Assembly (NCBI RefSeq): GCF_019802345.1
Contig: NZ_JAINDZ010000001.1
Span: forward strand, 186,001 to 250,000
DNA length: 64,000 bases
Source: Methylosinus sp. Sm6
Lineage (GTDB): Bacteria > Pseudomonadota > Alphaproteobacteria > Rhizobiales > Beijerinckiaceae
Direction: 5' to 3'
Shown here: piece by piece, positions 16,001 through 23,546 of the stretch
Layout: every line of letters begins with the position of its first letter
How positions within the stretch are numbered: the stretch's first letter is position 1
Notes under the pieces: model-generated
Told to the model about the DNA's origin: nothing
Seen by the model: the letters and a program-made list of their open reading frames with translations, nothing else
Databases searched by the model: none
Position numbers and translations under genes: made by a program

Positions 16001-16890
16001 CGGATACGGCGCCGCTCTCTCATCTCGCGGCCTATGCCGATCCCTGGCCCGGCGCGCTCGCTCTGTTGCGCAAGGTCGGCTCGTCATTCGAAGCGGCGGG
16101 CGTCATCGAGAAGCGCGCGACGATCGGCGTGACGCTGGACGCGCTCGCGCCGGGGCCGTCGGGGCGGTTCGATCTCGGCGCCTCGGTCATGGTGCGGCTC
16201 TTTTCCGGCGCGCTCGCCTCGGTGAGCGATGCGCATGCGTTCGCGCTGCGCTCGGCGATGGCGATCCGCGGCGCCGATGGCGCATGGGAGGTTTTCGCCT
16301 ACACGCGAGCGGAGCTCGTCGCGAGCAACACCTATCGGCTGTCGCGGCTCCTGCGCGGGATCGGCGGAGAGGATGCGCTCGCGTCCCGCAGCGTCGACGC
16401 CGGCGCCACTGTGGTGCTGCTCGACGACGCGCTGGTTCCGCTCGCGAGCAACGTCGCCGAGATCGACTCGCCGCGAACCTATCGCATCGGACCGATCGGC
16501 CGCGATCATGGCGATCCGACCTATGTCGAGGCGAATGTCGCGGCGACGCGCAAGGCGCTGCAGCCATACGCGCCGACCCATGCGCGCGCGCGGCGAGGGG
16601 CCGGGGGCGTGACGATCTCCTTCACGCGGCGCGGACGCATCGACGCCGACGCCTGGGAGGGGATCGACATTCCGCTCGGCGAGTCGAGCGAAGCCTATGA
16701 GATCGAGATCGCTCTGCCGGGCGGCGGGCTGCGCCTCCTCGGCGGGGCGGCGACAGCGATTCTCTATCCGTCGAGCGCGGAGCTCGCGGATTTCGGCGCG
16801 CCGCAGACGAGCCTCGACGTGACGATTTTTCAGATCGGCGCGCGGGTGGGACGCGGCTTCCCGCTCGCGGCGATCGTTTCCATCGAGTGA
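13030..16890 (+). CDS. Megatron / TIM-barrel baseplate protein (GTA g15)
   Basis: 1286 residues from ATG 13030 with GGGGAGATC upstream. N-terminus hydrophobic (LLGNVAGAVAGALVGSAL), then tail-tip beta domains. The central part from about residue 240 to 590 is the glycoside-hydrolase-like TIM barrel (GTA_TIM): W-F-G-D-D-L-R-A-G, DFVGVDVYWPLSDWRDG, and PIWIMETGCPAVDRGAN. A Phage-tail_3-like part follows (GYVLDATMSPRDAIEPLADLFGFD) and then fibronectin-like domains. In RcGTA this protein forms the central baseplate spike and penetration device. Length and domain order are normal. Confidence 0.93.
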   Translation: MATLLLQSVGALAAPISSLLGNVAGAVAGALVGSALSPNATRYAAGPRLKSMDGIASTEGAAIARVYGRARIGGQMIWATRFVEQTSSSVDSSGNSGKGGGGRVETVTVTYAYYANFAIGLCEGPIAFVRRVFADGNELDMTSLPMRIYLGDEEQLADPLIVAKEGAENAPAYRGLAYVVFEQLSLAAFGNRIPQLTFEVVRPVAGVGAMIRGVDIIPGATEAGYLPALQLNFFSPGETRAENRHQLTAASDWTASMDALQALCPNLESVALVVAWFGDDLRAGHCTIAPRVDATFKTIGEFDYIVGGYWPPDWSVAGVGRDGARLVSQIDGRAAYGGTPSDASVRAAIADLRARGLFVTFYPFVMMDVAPENALIDPHTGSAPQPAFPWRGRITCDPAPGLGGTVDGTGAAATQVAAFFAQYRGFILHYANLCVAAGGVDAFLIGSELVELTRVRSASGAYPAVAALQALAADVRAIVGAATKISYSADWTEYGAHVPAAGEARFPLDPLWASSAIDFVGVDVYWPLSDWRDGAEHLDAHIASSVYDVDYLTARVASGEGFDWFYASEADRAAQNRLPITDALGKAWMFRQKDLLAWWSHAHVERVGGVELASPTAWTPRGKPIWIMETGCPAVDRGANAPNVFPDMNSSEGGLPCFSRGGRDDLMQARFIEAMLTHYDPAAAGGDARNPLSPVYGGRMVDVSRIHLWCWDARPFPAFPACSDVWADAPNWDTGHWLNGRLDGVPLDVLVAELAAPAVEPELTTTRPDIFGFVDGYVLDATMSPRDAIEPLADLFGFDTVVSSGALRFVARAGKPVREIGADDLVAQKDGRLVDLRRAQESELPHEIALSFGDSEFDYRTGRVLSRRLEGYSSRRSETQAAVMMGRSCAQKLADARLRSLWASRETASFSLRPGLAALEPGDVVALSAAPGRLFQITRVTDGAERAMEARSVDPSVYDLAARAVERPALAAPAVIGPPRIVVLDLALARTDTAPLSHLAAYADPWPGALALLRKVGSSFEAAGVIEKRATIGVTLDALAPGPSGRFDLGASVMVRLFSGALASVSDAHAFALRSAMAIRGADGAWEVFAYTRAELVASNTYRLSRLLRGIGGEDALASRSVDAGATVVLLDDALVPLASNVAEIDSPRTYRIGPIGRDHGDPTYVEANVAATRKALQPYAPTHARARRGAGGVTISFTRRGRIDADAWEGIDIPLGESSEAYEIEIALPGGGLRLLGGAATAILYPSSAELADFGAPQTSLDVTIFQIGARVGRGFPLAAIVSIE

Positions 16891-16896
16891 CCGGCC

Positions 16897-19038
16897 ATGA
16901 CGCAGACGATTCAGCTGTCCTTGCCCCATATCGACGCGGCGCAGGCGCAAAAACACATCACGCATAATGAAGCGCTGCAGATTCTCGACACGCTCGCGCA
17001 GCTCTCCGTCATCGCGCGCGACCAGGCGGCACCGCCGTCCTCTCCCGTGGAGGGCGACCGCTATATCGTCGGCGCCGGCGCGACAGGCGCCTTTTTGGAT
17101 AAGGACGGGACGGTCGCCGCATGGCTCGCGGGCGCCTGGAGCTTTTTCACGCCGCGCGCCGGCTGGCTCGCCTATGTGCAGGGCGAGGCGCTACAGGTCG
17201 TCCACGACGGCGCCGCTTGGGTCCTTCTCGGCTCGGCGCTCGGCTCGGCGCAGAATCTGAGCCTGCTCGGCGTCGGCGCGACGGCCGATTCCGTCAATCG
17301 ACTCTCGGTGAAATCCAACGCCGCGCTCTTCGCTGCGAAGACCATTGCGGAGGGCGGCTCGGGCGATCTGCGCGTCGCTTTCGAGAAGGAGGCGATCGGC
17401 GCCACGGCGTCGCATGTCTTTCAGACCGGCTTTTCGGGACGCGCGGAGATCGGGCTCATCGGCGGCGACGATCTGGGCGTGAAGGTGTCGGCGGACGGCT
17501 CGTCGTGGAGGACCGCGCTCGAGGTCGACAGGACGACGGGCCGCGTCGCCTTTCCGAGCGGCTCCGGCGACGGGTCGCTCGCGGGCTTTCGCAATCGGCT
17601 GCGCAATGCGAGCTTCAAGATCAACTCGCGGCGCCTGCCGTCGCCGGCGACGCTCGCCGCCGGCGCCTTCGGTCATGACGGACTGCGAGCCGGCGCCGCG
17701 GGCGCGACCTATTCGACGTCTTCGTCGGGCGTCGACGCGATGCTGACGATCTCGGCCGGCTCCATCGTGCTTCCGGTGGATGCTGCGCAGATCGAGGGCG
17801 GAGCTTATGTTCTCTCCCATGCCGGAACCGCGCAGGCGCGCATCTGGCAGACGAGCCCGTCGGGCGCCTTCGCGAGCGTGCCGTCGACGGGGCTCGTCGT
17901 CGCGGGACTGAGCGCGTGCGCGCTCACCGGGGTCGAGTTCTCCACGGGGACGGTGCTGCGGCCGCAGCTCGAGCCGGGCGTCTATCCCTCGCTGTTCGAA
18001 CGGCGTCCGCGCGCTGTCGAGCTGGCGCTCTGCGAGCGCCGCAACGACGCGCTTCTCGTCGAGGCCAATCTGCAACAGCGCAATTGGGTGACGAGCAATG
18101 CCTGGCTGTCCTCCGCGAGCGCGGCCGATAACGCATGGCGCAACGTCTGCTGGGCCCGAGAGCTGGGCGTTTTCGTCGCGATCGCGTCGTCCGGGACCGG
18201 CAACCGGGTCATGACGTCCCCGGACGGCGTCGCCTGGACCGTGCGGACGAGCGCCGAAGACAATACGTGGCTCGGGCTCTGTTGGTCGCCGGAGATCGGT
18301 CTCCTCGTGGCCGTCGCCAGCGACGGAACCAACCGGGTCATGACCTCTCCCGACGGCATCGCATGGACAGCGCGGCCGGCCGCGGCGGCCAATCAGTGGC
18401 GCGCGGTTTGTTGGGCGCGTGAGCTGGGCGTGTTCGTCGCCGTCTCCAGCGACACGACGAGCAACCGCGTGATGACGTCTCCAGACGGCGTCACATGGAC
18501 GAGCTGGACGGCTCAGAACGGCGCATGGTGGAGCGTGTGCTGGTCACGAGAGCTCGGCCTCCTCGTCGCCGTCGCGAACAGCGGAACCAGCGCCCGCGTC
18601 ATGACCTCGCCGGACGGCGTCGGCTGGACGGTTCGCGCCGATACGGGAACTGGAACGAGGTGGACGTCGGTCTGTTGGGCGAGAGAGCTCGGCCTGCTCG
18701 TGGCCGTCGCCAATGGGACCGGAACGGGCAATCGCGTCATGACGTCGCCGGACGGCGTCACATGGTCGGTGCGGACGAGCGCCGAAGACAATTCATGGCA
18801 TAGCGTCGCCTGGGCGCCCGAAATCGGCCTGCTCGCGGCCGTCGCCATCGACGGGACCAACCGCGTCATGACCTCTCCCGACGGCGTCGCTTGGACGGCG
18901 CGGTCGGCCGCCGCGGCCAACAGCTGGTATGGCGCCTGCTGGTCGCCGGAGCTCGGGCTCTTCGCGAGCGTGGCGGCGTCGGGCGCCGGCAACCGCGCGA
19001 TGACGAGCAGATCCGCTTTCAGCTACTCCTACAGGTGA
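16897..19038 (+). CDS. Tail fibre: DUF2793 N-terminus plus seven-repeat propeller-like C-terminus
   Basis: 713 residues. Residues 1-115 are DUF2793 (LPHIDAAQAQKHITHNEAL, W-A-G-A-W-S-F-F-T-P-R), an attachment domain of alphaproteobacterial phage fibres. The middle has a D-D-L-G-V-K-V-S-A-D-G-S-S-W motif that recurs in the second prophage's fibre. Residues about 411-713 hold seven tandem repeats of about 43 residues, each reading x-W-x-x-V-C-W-x-x-E-L-G-L-x-V-A-V-A...N-R-V-M-T-S-P-D-G-V-x-W-T, as in a seven-bladed propeller. This is the probable receptor-binding head. The last 300 residues are nearly the same as the end of the fibre at 60282-62267. Confidence 0.88.
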   Translation: MTQTIQLSLPHIDAAQAQKHITHNEALQILDTLAQLSVIARDQAAPPSSPVEGDRYIVGAGATGAFLDKDGTVAAWLAGAWSFFTPRAGWLAYVQGEALQVVHDGAAWVLLGSALGSAQNLSLLGVGATADSVNRLSVKSNAALFAAKTIAEGGSGDLRVAFEKEAIGATASHVFQTGFSGRAEIGLIGGDDLGVKVSADGSSWRTALEVDRTTGRVAFPSGSGDGSLAGFRNRLRNASFKINSRRLPSPATLAAGAFGHDGLRAGAAGATYSTSSSGVDAMLTISAGSIVLPVDAAQIEGGAYVLSHAGTAQARIWQTSPSGAFASVPSTGLVVAGLSACALTGVEFSTGTVLRPQLEPGVYPSLFERRPRAVELALCERRNDALLVEANLQQRNWVTSNAWLSSASAADNAWRNVCWARELGVFVAIASSGTGNRVMTSPDGVAWTVRTSAEDNTWLGLCWSPEIGLLVAVASDGTNRVMTSPDGIAWTARPAAAANQWRAVCWARELGVFVAVSSDTTSNRVMTSPDGVTWTSWTAQNGAWWSVCWSRELGLLVAVANSGTSARVMTSPDGVGWTVRADTGTGTRWTSVCWARELGLLVAVANGTGTGNRVMTSPDGVTWSVRTSAEDNSWHSVAWAPEIGLLAAVAIDGTNRVMTSPDGVAWTARSAAAANSWYGACWSPELGLFASVAASGAGNRAMTSRSAFSYSYR
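18105..19038 (+). repeat. Fibre propeller module, inverted homologue of 60282-61217
   Basis: The segment encoding the seven-repeat fibre head. The minus-strand fibre gene at 60282-61217 encodes the same seven repeats in the same order, ending S-A-F/Y-S-Y-S-Y-R in both. Within each copy the 43-codon units are themselves direct repeats at DNA level (for example AACCGGGTCATGAC and GACGGCGT recur). Confidence 0.85.
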
Positions 19039-19041
19039 CGC

Positions 19042-19230
19042 ATGGCCTATTCGATCGACGATACGGTCTATCGCGTCGACTCCGGCGACAACGCCGCGAC
19101 TGTCCTCGCCATCGAAGAGATCGACGGCGCCGCGGTGTATCGCCTCGCTTACGCCGAAGGCGGCGAGGGGTATTGGCCTGGATCCGCGCTCTTCGCGACG
19201 ATCGAAGAGCGCGACGCCGCGATCGCGTGA
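19042..19230 (+). CDS. Small phage protein downstream of the fibre
   Basis: 62 residues. Strand-rich, acidic: D-D-T-V-Y-R-V-D-S-G-D-N-A-A-T-V-L-A-I-E-E-I-D-G, then YRLAYAEGGEGYWPGSALF and a short helix. The gene starts three bases after the fibre stop. The second prophage has a close homologue (59655-59846) also next to its fibre and endolysin, so it travels with the fibre cassette. A fibre chaperone or attachment protein is a guess from position only. Confidence 0.72.
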   Translation: MAYSIDDTVYRVDSGDNAATVLAIEEIDGAAVYRLAYAEGGEGYWPGSALFATIEERDAAIA

Positions 19231-19589
19231 TCGATCGCGTTTCCACAAATCATGCGCGGCGTCTCGGCGCCGTTTACGCGCGTCTTCGTCGACTCGTCGA
19301 CGCCGCCGGCCCCGGTCGACTTTTGTGGTTCCGCGTTCGCATTGCTCATCTGCTGCAATGGGGCGCGACTGAGAAAGGCGACGGCGGATTTATCGCTGCG
19401 ATTCCGGACGCCGCTTTGGCCTGCGTCGCGTCCCGATGATCTGCATCGCGGCGTCGTATCCGGCGAAATCAGCGCGGATGAAACATGGTCGCTCCCGACA
19501 GGGAGAGGCCACTTCGAGCTTCTCGGCAAATCGCCGGGAGGATCTCCCACGTCGTGGTCATCGACGAAATTCAACTCAGGGGACTCAGC
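19231..19589. other. 359-base gap with no convincing gene
   Basis: Between the small fibre-linked protein and the beta-helix spike. Frames on both strands are open for 100 residues or more but show no recognisable motif or composition. The last 25 bases give the spike ribosome site (AGGGGACTCAGC). It may be the scar of a replaced fibre or chaperone gene. Confidence 0.5.
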
Positions 19590-21296
19590 ATGAACGATCT
19601 TGTACTCGACGGGACCGTGGTATACTCCGAAGACTATTTCCGCGCGAACGGGCTCGACGTCCGAATAATGGGCGTGGTGGCTGACGGCGAGGCCCTGAAT
19701 GCCGTCGCGCTGCAAGCGGCCGAGGATTACGCATCTCAGATCGGCGCCAATCTGCTGTTCCCCGTTGGCGTCATTGTCCTCGAGGCGGCGATCGTGAAGA
19801 AGTCCAATGTGCATTGGCATGGACAAGGGCCGACGCTATCGATCTTGCGGCACCATGACACCTCGGCACACCCGACATACCAGGCGCATGAGTTGGTCAA
19901 GCTGCCTGAGACGGGGCCTGACACTACGATGAGCGCCGACAACGTCGGATTTTTCGACATTGGTTTCGACGGCAATCGGTACCATGTCCAGGACGACGAC
20001 GGCACGCTCACGAATCTCTTCAAATTGCTGCGCAATGCCGAGCCCGGCGTCTCGGCCCCCGCGCACGGGCTCACGATCGAGCGGTGCCACTTTGTGCACG
20101 CCACCTTCGGCGCGTTTAGCTTGCATGTCGCAGGCTACGACCGAGTGAATATCCGCGATTGTTACCTCGCCGATGGCGGCGGCGCCGCGTCGACAATCCA
20201 TCTGATGTATCTGCGGCACTGCGCGCGCGTCTCGGTCACGGGATGCATCGCCGAGCCGAGAGAGGCGTCGGCTGGGATCAAGGTGCAAGGAATTTACGAA
20301 CGCGCCGAGATCGCCGGGTGCAGCGTCACCGGCGGCGGCATCGGCATTGCGGGAACAGACTGCTACGATTACCGCATCGTCGGCAACAGCATTCGAGACG
20401 CGACGTCGGAAGGCATCAAGCTCGCGATCGATCAGGAGTCGACGGCACGCTTCCTCGTCATCTCGAATAACACGATCAGCAACTGCACATTTGGAATTTG
20501 GGCGCAAAATATCCAGGGCGTATCGGGAAGCGGCAATCATTTCCGCGACTGCGGCACCGGCATTCGGTTCAAGGGCGTTCGCGGGGGCATGCTGTCCGCG
20601 ACGTTCATGGAATTGACGTCGAATACGTCGAATCCGTCGAATAGCGAAGGCGCCGTAACCTTCCTATTGTTCGAGAAGCCGAACGTCTCCCCCAACCCCG
20701 AATCCCCTCCCACCTACAACGAGTGCAATTTCTCCGGACTGTCGATCCGCAACGGTCGTGCGGGGACGGGCGTCACGATCGCGAAAAACATAGGCACGGT
20801 CGAACACCCCAGCACGCTCGAAGACGCCAAATACCTCATATTCGATGGCGTGTCGGTGATCGGCTCATTCGCGGCGACATGGCTGAATATCAATCCGCCG
20901 CCGGAGAGCCCGAATGAAGGATCTTTCGCGCCGACGCTCATCGGCGGCGCGACGGCCGGCGAGGGGACCTATACGACCCAGGCCGGCCGCTGGCAGCGTG
21001 TGGGCTCGCGCTGCAATTTCGAAATCAATCTCTCGTGGTCGGCGCACACGGGCTCCGGCGAGCTGATAGTCGACGCTCTCCCATTCGTGGCGTCGTCCAC
21101 GCTCGGCGCTTACCCGGTCAGGTTCTACTGGAGAGACATCGCAATCACCTCGGGCTCTCAGCTCATCGGCTATGTCATCGGCGGCGAGAAACGGATCAGG
21201 CTGCGGCTGCTGCCGGCGAGCGGCGCTCCGGCTGCCTTGCAAGTTCCCGCGTCTGGCTCGCTCGACATCGCCGGATCGTACATCGTTCAGGGCTGA
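19590..21296 (+). CDS. Right-handed beta-helix tail spike (pectate-lyase-like)
   Basis: 568 residues from ATG 19590 with AGGGGA seven bases upstream. Residues 25-420 show the spacing of a parallel beta helix: repeated short strands with N/G turns such as V-N-I-R-D-C-Y-L-A-D, V-S-V-T-G-C-I-A-E, A-E-I-A-G-C-S-V-T-G-G, Y-R-I-V-G-N-S-I-R-D-A-T and LVISNNTISNC. The last 150 residues form a separate beta domain (F-A-P-T-L-I-G-G-A-T-A-G-E-G-T-Y-T), as in many spike C-termini. Such proteins bind or cut surface polysaccharide. No catalytic triad can be fixed by eye. GC is somewhat lower than in the tail genes, as usual for receptor-binding modules. Confidence 0.82.
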   Translation: MNDLVLDGTVVYSEDYFRANGLDVRIMGVVADGEALNAVALQAAEDYASQIGANLLFPVGVIVLEAAIVKKSNVHWHGQGPTLSILRHHDTSAHPTYQAHELVKLPETGPDTTMSADNVGFFDIGFDGNRYHVQDDDGTLTNLFKLLRNAEPGVSAPAHGLTIERCHFVHATFGAFSLHVAGYDRVNIRDCYLADGGGAASTIHLMYLRHCARVSVTGCIAEPREASAGIKVQGIYERAEIAGCSVTGGGIGIAGTDCYDYRIVGNSIRDATSEGIKLAIDQESTARFLVISNNTISNCTFGIWAQNIQGVSGSGNHFRDCGTGIRFKGVRGGMLSATFMELTSNTSNPSNSEGAVTFLLFEKPNVSPNPESPPTYNECNFSGLSIRNGRAGTGVTIAKNIGTVEHPSTLEDAKYLIFDGVSVIGSFAATWLNINPPPESPNEGSFAPTLIGGATAGEGTYTTQAGRWQRVGSRCNFEINLSWSAHTGSGELIVDALPFVASSTLGAYPVRFYWRDIAITSGSQLIGYVIGGEKRIRLRLLPASGAPAALQVPASGSLDIAGSYIVQG

Positions 21297-21314
21297 GCGG
21301 AAGGATAAATCGCA

Positions 21315-22139
21315 ATGACCATTGCATCGATAGGCGCGCGCGCTATTCAGCGCGCGCTCGTGTTGAAGGGCTATTCACTGTCGGTCGATGGCGACATCGG
21401 TCCGACGACGCGCGCGGCGATCTATGCCGCCGTGCAGCGCGAGGTCGGCGCCGCGGCGCATTGGAGCGCCGATCGGCTGATGATCGCGTTCGGGCAGATG
21501 ATGCTGCGCGATGCGGGGCTCTATGCTGGCGCAATCGACGGGATCGACGGACCGAAGACGAGCGCGGCGCTGGCGGCGTGGGCGAGCAAGCAGGCGGGCG
21601 CGCCGGCGGCGCAAAGCGATTGGGCCGGCGTCATGCGCGCGCTCTGCCCGCATGGCCGCGCCGAGATCGTTGCCGGCGCCGCCGAGGCAACGCCCCGCGT
21701 GATCGAGATCGCCTCGCTCACGACGCCGCGCCGACAAGCGCATTTTCTCGCGCAGATCGCGCACGAGAGCGCGGGAATGCGGACGACGGTCGAATATGCG
21801 AGCGGAGCCGCCTATGAGGGGCGCAAGGACCTCGGCAACACGCAGCGCGGCGATGGCGCGCGCTTCAAAGGGCGCGGGCTGATTCAGCTCACCGGGCGCG
21901 CGAATTATATGGCTTACGGACTAGAGCTCGGTCTCGATCTCGTCGGCAAGCCCGAGCTCGCGGCGCAGTTCCCGGCGGCGGCTCTCACGGCGGCGCTCTA
22001 TTGGCGCAAGCGCGCGATCAATGTCCCGGCCGATCGTGACGATTGCGAAGCGGTGACGCGCAAGATCAATGGCGGCGTCAACGGGCTCGCCGATCGCAAA
22101 TCCTATCTCGCCGTCGCCAAACGCGCGCTCTCCGCATGA
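21315..22139 (+). CDS. Endolysin: peptidoglycan-binding repeats plus GH19-like lysozyme domain
   Basis: 274 residues. Residues 1-95 contain two peptidoglycan-binding-like helical repeats (A-I-Q-R-A-L...S-V-D-G-D-I-G-P-T-T-R-A-A-I and A-G-A-I-D-G-I-D-G-P-K-T-S-A-A-L). Residues 100-274 are GH19 chitinase-like: FLAQIAHESAGMRTTVEYA with the catalytic Glu, then Y-E-G-R-K-D-L-G-N-T-Q, F-K-G-R-G-L-I-Q-L-T-G-R-A-N-Y and a final R-K-I-N-G-G-V-N-G-L. It cuts the glycan of the host wall at lysis. Very close to the minus-strand gene 58733-59557 of the second prophage. Confidence 0.9.
   Translation: MTIASIGARAIQRALVLKGYSLSVDGDIGPTTRAAIYAAVQREVGAAAHWSADRLMIAFGQMMLRDAGLYAGAIDGIDGPKTSAALAAWASKQAGAPAAQSDWAGVMRALCPHGRAEIVAGAAEATPRVIEIASLTTPRRQAHFLAQIAHESAGMRTTVEYASGAAYEGRKDLGNTQRGDGARFKGRGLIQLTGRANYMAYGLELGLDLVGKPELAAQFPAAALTAALYWRKRAINVPADRDDCEAVTRKINGGVNGLADRKSYLAVAKRALSA
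21339..22139 (+). repeat. Endolysin gene segment, inverted homologue of 58733-59533
   Basis: The two endolysin genes match at DNA level over nearly their full length, except the first 25 codons. Long runs are identical by eye, for example around GGCGACATCGGTCCGA and GATCGGCTGATGATCGCGTT. They lie in opposite orientation about 37 kb apart. Confidence 0.85.
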
Positions 22140-22203
22140 TCGGCTTTTCGCGGGCGAGGGCACCCGCGCCGCGCCGGGCGGCCTCCCGGCGAAACAAGCG
22201 AGG

Positions 22204-22407
22204 ATGAAACATATGGCCTTGTCCTTCCCCACCGCCTGGAGCTGGCTCGCCGCTCGCATGGCCGAGCCGAGCACCTGGGCGGGAACCGGCGTCGTCGCCG
22301 CGCTGGTGCATTCGGCCGCGCCGGGCCTGCTCGGCGACAGCCTGCTCACGCTCGGCGCGGCGATCGGCGGCGTTCTCGCCGTTGTCGTGCCGGAACGGCG
22401 CGGCTGA
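22204..22407 (+). CDS. Holin-like small membrane protein
   Basis: 67 residues, ATG 22204 in an AGGATG context (an ATG three codons later is also possible). Amphipathic start, then two hydrophobic stretches, W-A-G-T-G-V-V-A-A-L-V-H-S and LLTLGAAIGGVLAVVV, and a charged PERRG end. The place directly after the endolysin and the size fit a holin. A hairpin follows 10 bases after the stop. No family match is certain. Confidence 0.65.
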   Translation: MKHMALSFPTAWSWLAARMAEPSTWAGTGVVAALVHSAAPGLLGDSLLTLGAAIGGVLAVVVPERRG

Positions 22408-22416
22408 CGCTGAAAA

Positions 22417-22442
22417 GGCGACGCGGCTCCGGCCGCGTCGCC
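22417..22442 (+). terminator. Hairpin closing the GTA-like cluster
   Basis: Perfect 10-bp stem GGCGACGCGG / CCGCGTCGCC with a six-base loop, ten bases after the holin-like stop. No T-run follows, so it may act with Rho or as a 3' end stabiliser. It is the last phage-like feature on this side. Confidence 0.6.
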
Positions 22443-22486
22443 GGCGTTCACGCATCGTTCAGACGGCTCTCGTCATAGTGCGAGGC

Positions 22487-22831
22487 GTGAAGACATGCGC
22501 CTCGTCCTCGTTCTGGCCGAAGATCGCCGCCATGCTCGCCCTCGCCGCTCCCGCCCGTGGGGAGCTGGCGCGAGGGGAGGAGGCGGCGCTGCAGTGCTTT
22601 CCGATGGCGGAGACGCGCCATCTGATCGCCGACCGCCGTCTCGCCGACCCTTTCGCCTCGATGCAGGCGGCGAGCTCGGCCGCCCATGCCGAGCCGATCG
22701 CGGCGAAGCTCTGCCGCGACCGCGAAGCGCTCGTCTATGAGATCAGCGTGTTGCGGCGCGACGGGCGCGTCCTGCGGATTTATCTCGACGCGACGAACGG
22801 CCAGCCGCATCCTGGTCACAAATCACGGTGA
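22487..22831 (+). CDS. Exported PepSY-like small protein upstream of a two-component system
   Basis: 114 residues from a GTG at 22487, giving a signal peptide K-T-C-A-S-S-S-F-W-P-K-I-A-A-M-L-A-L-A-A-P-A-R-G; GTG 22478 is an alternative. The mature part has A-E-T-R-x-x-I-A-D-R-R-L-A-D-P and Y-E-I-S-V-L-R-R-D-G-R-V-L-R-I-Y-L-D-A, which matches PepSY-like proteins that precede FeuPQ-type regulators in rhizobia. Likely periplasmic and a modulator of the histidine kinase. Confidence 0.7.
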   Translation: MKTCASSSFWPKIAAMLALAAPARGELARGEEAALQCFPMAETRHLIADRRLADPFASMQAASSAAHAEPIAAKLCRDREALVYEISVLRRDGRVLRIYLDATNGQPHPGHKSR

Positions 22832-22862
22832 CAAAGACGCGATTCGAGCGGGGGAGGGGGCG

Positions 22863-23537
22863 TTGCGTCTGCTGGTTGTCGAGGACGACAAGGATTTGAA
22901 CCGCCAGCTCGGCGCCGCGCTCGAGCAGGCGGGCTACGCCGTCGACCGCGCCTTCGACGGCGAGGAGGGGCATTTCCTCGGCGACACCGAGCCCTATGAC
23001 GCGGTGGTGCTGGACATCGGCCTGCCCAAGAAGGACGGCGTCAGCGTGCTCGAGCAATGGCGCAAGGCGGGCCGCACCATGCCGGTGCTGATCCTCACCG
23101 CGCGCGACCGCTGGAGCGACAAGGTGCAGGGGTTCGACGCCGGTGCCGACGACTATGTCGCCAAGCCCTTCCATATGGAGGAGCTGCTCGCCCGCCTGCG
23201 CGCGCTGCTGCGCCGCGCCGCCGGCCATGCGACGAGCGAGATCGTCTGCGGCCCGGTGCGGCTCGACACCAAGGCGGGGCGCGTCGTCGTCGACGGAACG
23301 GCGGTCAAGCTGACCTCGCACGAATATCGGCTGCTCGCCTATCTGATGCATCACAGCGGCCGGGTGATCTCGCGCGGCGAGATCGTCGAGCATCTCTACG
23401 ATCAGGACTTCGACCGGGATTCGAACACGGTCGAGGTGTTCGTCGGGCGCCTGCGCAAGAAGCTCGGCGTCGACGTGATCCAGACCGTGCGCGGCCTCGG
23501 CTATATGGCGGCGCCGCCCGAAGCCGGCGGACGCTGA
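22863..23537 (+). CDS. OmpR-family response regulator (FeuP/PhoP-like)
   Basis: 224 residues from a TTG preceded by GGGGGAGGGGG; the receiver domain begins immediately (L-R-L-L-V-V-E-D-D-K), so this start is well placed. Phospho-acceptor Asp51 in V-V-L-D-I-G-L-P-K-K-D-G, conserved T-A-R and K-P-F-H. A C-terminal winged helix from about residue 125 has T-S-H-E-Y-R-L-L-A-Y-L and FVGRLRKKLG...TVRGLGY. It would bind DNA when phosphorylated by the next gene's kinase. The stop lies nine bases before the kinase start. Confidence 0.92.
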   Translation: MRLLVVEDDKDLNRQLGAALEQAGYAVDRAFDGEEGHFLGDTEPYDAVVLDIGLPKKDGVSVLEQWRKAGRTMPVLILTARDRWSDKVQGFDAGADDYVAKPFHMEELLARLRALLRRAAGHATSEIVCGPVRLDTKAGRVVVDGTAVKLTSHEYRLLAYLMHHSGRVISRGEIVEHLYDQDFDRDSNTVEVFVGRLRKKLGVDVIQTVRGLGYMAAPPEAGGR

Positions 23538-23546
23538 CGCGCGCGG

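Noticed and set aside
18105-19038. Tandem units in the fibre gene as a CRISPR-like or tandem non-coding repeat
   Set aside because: The units keep reading frame, are about 130 bases long and encode a conserved protein motif; no CRISPR array is seen anywhere in the window.
19252-19593. Plus-strand frame of 113 codons in the gap before the spike
   Set aside because: No ribosome site, no motif, and competing open frames on both strands; kept as an unassigned gap.
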